Source: Collinsella sp. An307 (lineage in GTDB: Bacteria > Actinomycetota > Coriobacteriia > Coriobacteriales > Coriobacteriaceae). From it: a stretch of DNA of 37,458 bases. Made by a program: the position numbers and the translations under genes. The notes under the pieces were generated by a model, which was given only the letters and a program-made list of their open reading frames with translations, was not told the DNA's origin and did not search any database. The stretch is taken from NCBI RefSeq assembly GCF_002161805.1, contig NZ_NFIP01000013.1:1-37458 (forward strand), in the 5' to 3' direction. Shown here one piece after another: positions 31,880-37,458 of the stretch (its first letter is position 1; the number at the start of each line of letters is the position of its first letter).

Positions 31880-34372
31880 ATGCTGAAGATCAACAACATC
31901 TCGTTTTCCTATGGTGGGGACGAGCCCGTTCTTACGGGGGTTAGGCTTTCGGTCGCACCCGGTGAAGTTGTTGCGCTGCTTGGCGGCAATGGGTCAGGAA
32001 AGTCGACCCTCGGCCGTATTGCCTCGGGCGCGCTGCTGCCTGCTGGGGGCGAGGTGTCGGTGGACGGGGTTGTTTTAGACGAGAGCTCGCGCCGCGACGA
32101 GGTCCGCCGGCGCGTGGGCATGGTCGTTCAAAATCCCCAAGACCAGATCGTGTCGACCGTTGTTGCCGATGAGGTGGCGTTTGGCCCCCGTAACCTCGGG
32201 TGCGCGGGACGCGAGCTTGATGCGCGCGTTCGGGGTGCGCTCGAGGCGGTGGGGCTTTCTGACGCAGTCGATCGGGATGTGAACGAGCTCTCGGGCGGCG
32301 AGCAACAGCGCATAGCGCTGGCTGGCGTGCTTGCGATGGAGCCCTCCTATCTCGTGCTCGACGAGGCGCTCTCGATGGTCGACAGTGCGGAGCGCCCGCA
32401 GCTGCGAAGTCTTGTCCGCGCGCTTGCACGGGAGCGGCACATCGGCGTGCTTGCCATCACCCATGAGCCGGTGGAGGCGCTCGGCGCGGACCGCATCGTT
32501 GTGCTTGAGGCAGGCCTCGTTGCGTGGGAAGGTACACCGGATTCCTTTGTGCGCGACGCCCGACATCTGTTTGCCCAGGCGCTCATCCAGGGACCCTATA
32601 CTGCGGCGCTTATGGCGGCGGTGGATGCAGGGTATCGCCTCTCGTGCGGGGTGGAGCCCGCCGACATCGCCCGGTGGGCCCAATCCAAGGGCGAGGGTAC
32701 GGCTGAGGCAATCGCAGCAGCCCTTAGAGGCGATGCCCGCGCACCAGAGCCGCAGGGTGCCGGAGCGGTTCTGCTTGAGGCCAAGGGTGTCTCTGCCGGC
32801 TACGAAAAGCGCAACGTGCTGCACGATGTTTCGCTTACTGTGCGCGCGGGCGAGGTGCTTCTTGTCGCGGGCCCGTCGGGCTCGGGAAAGTCCACGCTAG
32901 CCACGGTGCTCGCCGGTCTCAAGGAGCCGCGCGCGGGGGAGGTCCTGCTGCATCCGCAGGCCGAGGATACGGCTGCGGACCCGCGTTCGCCCGAGCCGGG
33001 CGACGTGGCGCTTGCGTTTCAGCATCCAGAGAGCCAGCTCTTTTTGGAGAGTGTGGGGGAGGAGCTCGCCTTTGGCCCTCGCCAGCTGGGGTGCGACGAG
33101 GCCGAGGTTGCCTTGCGTGTGGCAAACGCGCGGGAGCCGCTCGCAATTGATGACGAGATGCTCGGTCGTGATCCCTTCATGCTCTCCGGCGGTCAGGCGC
33201 GTCGCGTGGCGCTTGCCTGCATGGTGTCGCTGGATGCCTCTGTACTCGTGCTGGATGAGCCCACCTCGGGACTCGACGCCCCGGCACGCCGACGCCTCCA
33301 TGCGCTCGTGCGCAAGCTTGCGAGCGAGGGGCGCGGCGTTGTGGTGGTAAGCCACGACCTGGAGGAGTGGGTCGGCATCGCAAGCCGTGTGGCGCTCGTT
33401 GCAGACGGCGGCATCGCATGGGAGGGGACGACGCTCGAGCTTAGCGACGATGCGGACGCCTTTGCCCATGCGGGGCTCATGCCGCCCGAGGCATGGCGTC
33501 TGGCACGCCTTCTTACGGCCGAGGAGGGCCGGATTAAGGGCGTGGGCGGCATCGACCCCCATAACGCTCCGTCCGAGCCTTTAGAGGCTCTCTCAGGGCG
33601 TCATGCGGGCATGGTCCAGGCCGTCGACGCGCGCGTCAGGCTCGTGCTGCTGATCGCCGGTATAGCGGGCGTGTTCTGCTCGAGCGGTCCTTTGGCGCTC
33701 GCGTTGTGGTGCGCTGTTGCTTGTGCCCTTGCGCATGCGGCGGGCATGGGCGCGCGCCGCATGCTTGCTGCCCTTCGCCCGGCGGCGGTCCTCATGGCGT
33801 TCATTATCGTGGCGAACCTCGTCTCCTGCGACGGCACGGCAGACGTTGCGCTCGCCGGGGCATGGGGACTTAATCTTGCAGGGGCGGAGCGCGCGGTGAC
33901 GGCGGTCGTTCGCATCGCGGTCATGCTCGTCCTCTCGCTCGTGGTGTGCGCCACGACGACGCCCACGGCGGTGGCGGATGCCTGCGTGCGCCTGGCATCC
34001 CCGCTTTCCCGCTGGGGCGTCCCCGTGGACGAGGCCGGCATGGTGCTCTCGCTCGCCCTGCGCTTTATCCCGCTTGTCACCGACGAGGTGCACCGGGTGG
34101 AGCTCGCCCAGCGCTCTCGTGGTGTGCGCTTCGATGCGGGCGGTATGGTGGCGCGCATACGGGTGTGGGGGTCGGTCCTCGTGCCGGTCATGGTGGGGCT
34201 GTTCCGCCGGGCCGACCGCATCGGCGCTGCCATGGACGCGCGCTGCTACCATGAGGGGGCGCGCTCGGCGCGCGATCCGCTGCCGTTTGCGCTCCGCGAC
34301 AAGGCGGTGCTCGCCGCCGGCCTTGTCCTTATCATCCTTATGGCGGCCCTGCCGCACCTGTTTCAACTTTGA
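31880..34372 (+). CDS. Single-chain ECF transporter EcfA-EcfA-EcfT
   Basis: The 830 residues join three units normally encoded by three genes. The first ATPase has GGNGSGKST (about 35-43), LSGGEQQ and YLVLDEAL. The second has GPSGSGKST (about 330), LSGGQARR and VLVLDEPT. The C-terminal 250 residues are an EcfT-like membrane protein with about five helices and the coupling segment RFIPLVTDEVHRVELAQRSR, then RADRIGAAMDARC where a second Ala-Arg-Gly motif is usual. Together they energise vitamin or metal uptake with separate EcfS subunits, none of which is in the window. ATG at 31880 fits GGAGG; a GTG at 31871 would add three residues. ECF genes commonly follow rplQ in Gram-positives. Confidence 0.93.
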   Translation: MLKINNISFSYGGDEPVLTGVRLSVAPGEVVALLGGNGSGKSTLGRIASGALLPAGGEVSVDGVVLDESSRRDEVRRRVGMVVQNPQDQIVSTVVADEVAFGPRNLGCAGRELDARVRGALEAVGLSDAVDRDVNELSGGEQQRIALAGVLAMEPSYLVLDEALSMVDSAERPQLRSLVRALARERHIGVLAITHEPVEALGADRIVVLEAGLVAWEGTPDSFVRDARHLFAQALIQGPYTAALMAAVDAGYRLSCGVEPADIARWAQSKGEGTAEAIAAALRGDARAPEPQGAGAVLLEAKGVSAGYEKRNVLHDVSLTVRAGEVLLVAGPSGSGKSTLATVLAGLKEPRAGEVLLHPQAEDTAADPRSPEPGDVALAFQHPESQLFLESVGEELAFGPRQLGCDEAEVALRVANAREPLAIDDEMLGRDPFMLSGGQARRVALACMVSLDASVLVLDEPTSGLDAPARRRLHALVRKLASEGRGVVVVSHDLEEWVGIASRVALVADGGIAWEGTTLELSDDADAFAHAGLMPPEAWRLARLLTAEEGRIKGVGGIDPHNAPSEPLEALSGRHAGMVQAVDARVRLVLLIAGIAGVFCSSGPLALALWCAVACALAHAAGMGARRMLAALRPAAVLMAFIIVANLVSCDGTADVALAGAWGLNLAGAERAVTAVVRIAVMLVLSLVVCATTTPTAVADACVRLASPLSRWGVPVDEAGMVLSLALRFIPLVTDEVHRVELAQRSRGVRFDAGGMVARIRVWGSVLVPVMVGLFRRADRIGAAMDARCYHEGARSARDPLPFALRDKAVLAAGLVLIILMAALPHLFQL

Positions 34373-34392
34373 TCCGAGAGGAGCGACCCTCG

Positions 34393-35223
34393 ATGTCTAA
34401 CGTCGCCGGTCTTGATTGCGTGCCTGCACCCAAACTGCCGACCTTGGTGTTTCGCGTCGCCTACGATGGCGCAGCGTACGCGGGCTTTGCCGAGCAACGC
34501 GACCAGACGACGGTCGCCGGCGAGCTTAGGCGCGCCCTCGAGACGTTTTTGCGTCGCGAGGTCGACCTCACCTGCGCCGGCAGGACCGACGCGGGGGTGC
34601 ACGCCCTCAGCCAGTACGTGAGCATGTCCGTGGCGGACGAGTCCGAGCTCGCCATCACCCAACGGAGATGGCTGCGCGCCATGGATGCGCTGCTGCCGCG
34701 TGACATCTCGATCAACGCCGTCTTCGAGGCGCCGGCGGGTTTCTCCGCCCGTTTTGACGCGCGCTCCCGCACCTACATCTACCGCATCGCCGACCGCTCT
34801 GACCGCCCGGTCCTCACCCGCCCGCACGTGTGGTGGCACCGCATGCCGCTTGACGAGGGCGCGATGGCCGAGGGCGCGGCATACCTCATTGGCGAGCATG
34901 ACTTCAAGAGTTTCTGCAAGGTTGCCTCGGCCATTGGAAAGCCGACCTGCAGAAACGTCATGTCCTGCGGCCTTGCCCGCTCCAACGAGCTGGGCGAGGA
35001 CGTTTTGGCGTTCACTATCACCGGCAACGCCTTTTTGCACTCCATGGTGCGAACCATCGTGGGCACGCTCGTGGAGGTGGGCATGCACCGGCGAGAACCC
35101 GCGTGGGTGGGCGAGGTCCTTGCTCGCTGTGACCGCGCGGCGGCTGGCCCCACGGCCCCTGCGTGCGGTCTGGTATTTGCCGATGTGGCGTATGACGAGG
35201 GGCTTCTCAAAAGTGTGGTGTAG
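34393..35223 (+). CDS. truA: tRNA pseudouridine synthase TruA
   Basis: TruA makes pseudouridine at positions 38-40 of tRNA. The start is the ATG at 34393 after GAGAGGAG, giving 276 residues; an in-frame TTG upstream is less likely. The catalytic motif is CAGRTDAGVHALSQYV with Asp66. FRVAYDGAAYAGFAEQ near the start and NAFLHSMVRTIVGTLVEVG near the end are family marks. The gene order rplQ-ecf-truA is common in Gram-positive bacteria. It lies 20 bp after the ECF gene, likely co-transcribed. Confidence 0.96.
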   Translation: MSNVAGLDCVPAPKLPTLVFRVAYDGAAYAGFAEQRDQTTVAGELRRALETFLRREVDLTCAGRTDAGVHALSQYVSMSVADESELAITQRRWLRAMDALLPRDISINAVFEAPAGFSARFDARSRTYIYRIADRSDRPVLTRPHVWWHRMPLDEGAMAEGAAYLIGEHDFKSFCKVASAIGKPTCRNVMSCGLARSNELGEDVLAFTITGNAFLHSMVRTIVGTLVEVGMHRREPAWVGEVLARCDRAAAGPTAPACGLVFADVAYDEGLLKSVV

Positions 35224-35242
35224 CCGTGGTGAACATCTGTGG

Positions 35243-35269
35243 TTGACGTGCAGTCCCCGCGGCTAAAAT
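35243..35269 (+). promoter_or_regulatory. Candidate promoter of the glycosyltransferase gene
   Basis: TTGACG at 35243-35248 and TAAAAT at 35264-35269 have a 15-bp spacer. An ATGAGC-CAGA-GCTCAT inverted repeat lies just downstream, near 35294-35309, and might bind a regulator. Confidence 0.45.
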
Positions 35270-35337
35270 CATGCGTCCGCACCCGGTGATACCATGAGCC
35301 AGAGCTCATCTGTCATGAATATCCGGGAGGCTCGCAG

Positions 35338-36411
35338 GTGAACATCCGAGCATCACAGTGCGCCCGCGCATCGATCGTGCTCGCCGTCCGCGACGGCGAG
35401 GCGACGCTTACGCGCGCGCTCGAAAGTGTGCTCGGTCAGGCCTTCGACCGCGTCCAGCTGGTCGCCGTCGTTATGCCCTCCCGCGACCGTTCGCTCGCCA
35501 TATGCGAGCGCGAGGCGGAGCGCAACATCCGCCTTGATGTGATCGAGACCGATACCCGTGACGTTTTCGCTGCCTTTGATGAGGGCATTGCCGCCGCACG
35601 CGGCGATTACGTTTTGCTCATGCGCCAGGACGACTGGCTTGCTCCGCGCGCCCTCGAGCTCATGCTCTCTGCAATCGATGAGGATGGGTCCGATCTTGTG
35701 CTGCCCACGCGCGCGTTTGAGAGCTTTGGGCCTCGTGGCGAGCGCTTGAGCCGGACGCGGCGCGTGCCCGAGGTTTCCGCGCGGTCTGCCGAGGCGTTTC
35801 ATGCTGCAGCCGCCCCGCTGATTGAGTGCGGCGCCCTTGATGATGTGACCGGTAGGCTCCTCAACCGCTCGCGCATCGCCGAGCTCGGTCTCCGCTTGGC
35901 GTTCAAGAAGGACGAGACGGATTTCATGGCGTCTTATCTGGAGGGTGCGGGGCGCATTACCGCTCTTCCCGGGGCGCTCTATCACGCCGGATGGGCGCGC
36001 ATTGCCGGCGCCCTCGCCGACCAGGACATCTTTGCGCGCTGCGAGCTTGACCGCAGGGTCTTGCAGGATATGGCCGCGCGCTGGGGCATGGCAGATGACG
36101 ACGAGCTTGCCTCTGCGATTGAGTGGGTCCATCTGCATAGGGTCATCGCCTGCATCCATGAGGTCTGCGAGCGCAAGAGCATCTCGTCTATCGAGCGGAC
36201 GGCCCGCGTGCGCGATATGGTTGAGGCAGCGAGTACGCGCGAGGCGGTGCGCTCGGTCGTCGCACACCCCGAGACCAAGCGCGACTTTGGCATTATGCTG
36301 GCGCCTATCGAGCGCCGCAACGTGCTCGCTTGCTGCCTGTCTGCGCGCTTTTCGCACCTTGTGGGTATGGCACCCGCCCTTCCGCCAAGAAACGATACGG
36401 CTGTCGCGTAG
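35338..36411 (+). CDS. Family 2 glycosyltransferase-like protein
   Basis: The 357 residues start from a GTG after GGGAGG. The N-terminal GT-A fold shows ASIVLAVRDGEATLTRALES (about 11-30), VLGQ, and MRQDDWLAPRALELM with the Asp98-Asp99 pair that binds metal and nucleotide sugar. The second half is helical with no membrane segment. Family 2 enzymes add sugars to cell-wall, capsule or teichoic-acid polymers. Acceptor and sugar cannot be told from sequence. It is not in an obvious polysaccharide cluster. Confidence 0.82.
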   Translation: MNIRASQCARASIVLAVRDGEATLTRALESVLGQAFDRVQLVAVVMPSRDRSLAICEREAERNIRLDVIETDTRDVFAAFDEGIAAARGDYVLLMRQDDWLAPRALELMLSAIDEDGSDLVLPTRAFESFGPRGERLSRTRRVPEVSARSAEAFHAAAAPLIECGALDDVTGRLLNRSRIAELGLRLAFKKDETDFMASYLEGAGRITALPGALYHAGWARIAGALADQDIFARCELDRRVLQDMAARWGMADDDELASAIEWVHLHRVIACIHEVCERKSISSIERTARVRDMVEAASTREAVRSVVAHPETKRDFGIMLAPIERRNVLACCLSARFSHLVGMAPALPPRNDTAVA

Positions 36412-36420
36412 GCCTCTGCG

Positions 36421-36464
36421 CCCGCATGCTGCCCTGCCCCTCTGCCGTATGCGGGGGAGCGCGT
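36421..36464 (+). terminator. Weak terminator after the glycosyltransferase gene
   Basis: CCCGCAT (36421-36427) pairs with ATGCGGG (36449-36455) around a 21-nt loop. GAGCGCGTTTT follows a few bases later, giving a short T run. Moderate support. Confidence 0.4.
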
Positions 36465-36508
36465 TTTGCCGAGCGGCGGAGTAGACGGACGCAAATCATT
36501 CCAAAACG

Positions 36509-36592
36509 GTGAATTATTCACTCTTGTGTGATAAAGTGCCCAAACTATGCATAATAGTAGAGGTAATTTGCATACACACCGGAGGTTGCGCT
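36509..36592 (+). promoter_or_regulatory. argR control region with ARG-box-like palindrome
   Basis: GTGAATTATTCAC at 36509-36521 is a perfect 13-bp palindrome matching the GAAT/ATTC half-sites of ARG boxes. About 25 bp on, TATGCATA and TTTGCATA form a second, weaker pair. CATAAT at 36550-36555 is a candidate -10. The region is AT-rich against its surroundings. ArgR-type regulators often repress their own gene through such boxes. Confidence 0.65.
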
Positions 36593-37030
36593 ATGGCAAG
36601 GAAACGCAACGGCCGACAGGAGGCCATTCGCGAGATCGTGCGAGCCGGAGGCGTGCGCACACAGCGTACGCTCGTAGAAGAGTTGAGGGACCGCGGCTTT
36701 GATTGCACGCAGGCCACCGTGTCACGCGATATAGCCGACATGGGGCTGAGGAAGGTCCCCGAGGGGATCTATGCGCTTCCCGAGGACCTCTACCTCAAGC
36801 GGATGGTCACCGATATGGTGATCGAGATCGTGCGCACCGAGAAGCTCGTGCTCATTAAGGCCCAGCCGGGCATGGCTTCGGGGATTGCCGCGGCGGTCGA
36901 TGGGGCGGATCTCCCCGATGTGCTGGGGTCGATTGCAGGCGATGACACGATTCTTGTCATCGCTGCGTCCGACGAGGGCGGCGCACGCTTGGAGGCGCTG
37001 CTCAAGCGCATCTGCGGTATCGAGGAATAG
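36593..37030 (+). CDS. argR: Arginine repressor ArgR
   Basis: ArgR senses L-arginine and binds ARG boxes as a hexamer. The start is the ATG at 36593 after GGAGG, giving 145 residues; a longer frame from 36509 begins inside the palindrome. The N-terminal winged helix is RQEAIREIVRAGGVRTQRTL, with the recognition segment CTQATVSRDIADMGLRKVPE. The C-terminal oligomer and arginine-binding part ends LGSIAGDDTILVIAASDEGG, containing the Gly-Asp-Asp loop for arginine. No arginine pathway genes are in the window. Confidence 0.93.
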   Translation: MARKRNGRQEAIREIVRAGGVRTQRTLVEELRDRGFDCTQATVSRDIADMGLRKVPEGIYALPEDLYLKRMVTDMVIEIVRTEKLVLIKAQPGMASGIAAAVDGADLPDVLGSIAGDDTILVIAASDEGGARLEALLKRICGIEE

Positions 37031-37050
37031 GGAAGAAGAGGGGGCCGACC

Positions 37051-37155
37051 ATGATTGCTGCGATGCACATCGCGCTCTTTGCGCTCGTGTTGCTGTTGCC
37101 GATTGCGCTTATCGCGCTACTGGCGTACTACTACCTGCATACGCGCAAGCGCTAA
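37051..37155 (+). CDS. 34-residue single-helix membrane peptide
   Basis: A frame of 34 codons starts at ATG 37051, with AAGAGGGGG about 8-10 bases upstream and 20 bp after the argR stop. The peptide is MIAAMHIALFALVLLLPIAL then IALLAYYYLHTRKR. It is one long hydrophobic helix with a basic cytoplasmic end. No known function. It is likely co-transcribed with argR. Such peptides can be regulators of transporters, type I toxins or unstudied membrane proteins; none of these is shown here. Confidence 0.6.
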   Translation: MIAAMHIALFALVLLLPIALIALLAYYYLHTRKR

Positions 37156-37198
37156 CGTCTGCTACTCGTCTGTTTGCCGCCCTGTGAGCCGCCTGTTG

Positions 37199-37343
37199 GT
37201 GCATTCGTAACGCCCCGTGTGCATTCGTCACAGCTCATGTGCATCCAGCACGCCCCGTGTGCAATCAGCACGCTCCGCGTGCATCTAGCACGGTTTACAG
37301 GTCCTTTAGCGTGCCAAACGCACACGTAGTGTGCCGATTGCAC
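37199..37343. repeat. Phased array of seven GTGC-N5-GCAC palindromes
   Basis: Thirteen-base units start at 37199, 37219, 37239, 37259 and 37279, exactly 20 bp apart, then at 37311 and 37331, again 20 bp apart. The first two are imperfect (GTGCATTCGTAAC, GTGCATTCGTCAC). The other five are full GTGC-N5-GCAC palindromes. Spacers are 7 bp, with GCCCCGT used twice. The last two units are in reverse sense, so that 37255-37271 and 37331-37347 form a 17-bp inverted repeat with one mismatch. No gene lies in the array. Confidence 0.9.
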
Positions 37344-37350
37344 ACGGGGG

Positions 37351-37458
37351 GGACTGCGGACAAAAAGTTGGACCGCGGGGCGGTCCGGACGGGAGGTCCG
37401 CATGCACAGCAGGGAGGACGTGGAGCTGGCGCTGATGGCGCTCGAGGAGGGCTGGACC
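37351..37458 (+). mobile_element. Left end of an IS3-like insertion sequence (partial)
   Basis: The sequence after the palindrome array begins GGACTGCGGACAAAAAGTTG, resembling the terminal repeat of IS3-family elements, and leads into a short reading frame. The exact left end and any target duplication cannot be fixed because the right end is outside the window. A GGACCGC/GCGGTCC hairpin (37370-37386) lies just inside. Confidence 0.55.
37402..37458 (+). CDS. IS3-like transposase OrfA, 5' end only
   Basis: A frame opens at ATG 37402 (MHSREDVELALMALEEGWT) after GGGAGG and is still open at the window edge. The acidic helical start fits the helix-turn-helix protein OrfA of IS3-type elements. The ribosome site sits in the loop of a CGGAC/GTCCG hairpin (37386-37400). 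Only 19 codons are visible, so the family is tentative. Confidence 0.55.
   Translation, partial: MHSREDVELALMALEEGWT

Noticed and set aside
37199-37343. Possible CRISPR array
   Set aside because: Repeat units are 13 bp and spacers 7 bp, far too short; the variable bases lie inside the palindrome; no cas genes are present.
37152-37403. An 83-codon minus-strand frame across the palindrome array
   Set aside because: It is made of the repeated palindromes themselves, crosses into the IS end and has no ribosome site or recognisable domain.

Overview
The window looks like chromosomal DNA of a high-GC Gram-positive, most likely a Collinsella-type member of the Coriobacteriia (Actinomycetota). The reasons are the strong GC-ending codon bias of the ribosomal genes, zinc-ribbon forms of S14, L36 and L24, frequent TTG/GTG starts, an LPXTG-like wall-anchored protein and an actinobacterial style of fused ECF transporter. 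The genus is inference; the gene identities below are mostly certain.

Layout. (1) 1-2860: an accessory block. A perfect 109-bp inverted repeat (1-109 and 2697-2805), studded with copies of a short motif, brackets a membrane protein, a stand-alone LytTR DNA-binding protein and a PD-(D/E)XK-like protein. (2) 2963-6626: a strong promoter, then rpsL-rpsG-fusA-rpsJ and a large terminator; tuf is absent. (3) 6733-9573: a first interruption of the S10 operon, with a sortase-type surface protein and a convergent putative nuclease. (4) 9527-15498: rplC-rplD-rplW-rplB-rpsS-rplV-rpsC-rplP-rpmC-rpsQ-rplN-rplX, ended by an intrinsic terminator and containing several structured intergenic leaders and a possible 26-codon upstream ORF. 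(5) 15510-20946: a second interruption, with a uracil permease and, on the other strand, an RluA pseudouridine synthase, a U32/RlhA-like protein and a PTS glucose IIA protein. (6) 21103-27643: rplE-rpsN-rpsH-rplF-rplR-rpsE-rpmD-rplO-secY-adk-map, with its own promoter and a folded leader. (7) 27711-28172: an unrecognised AT-richer gene on the minus strand. (8) 28304-31820: infA-rpmJ-rpsM-rpsK-rpsD-rpoA-rplQ and a terminator. (9) 31880-37155: an EcfA-EcfA-EcfT single-chain fusion, truA, a family 2 glycosyltransferase, argR with an ARG-box-like palindrome, and a 34-residue membrane peptide. (10) 37199-37458: an array of GTGC-N5-GCAC palindromes on a 20-bp period, followed by the left end of an IS3-like element cut by the window edge.

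Most of the window is translation machinery: ribosomal proteins of both subunits, EF-G, IF-1, RNA polymerase alpha, SecY, adenylate kinase and methionine aminopeptidase. The conserved S10-spc-alpha gene order is kept, but it is cut into separately transcribed blocks by accessory or metabolic genes, and each block restarts with its own promoter or leader. The points most worth following are the inverted-repeat-bounded module, the phased palindrome array, the two PD-(D/E)XK-like proteins beside essential operons, the upstream ORF before rplC, and a natural Arg at S12 position 88.
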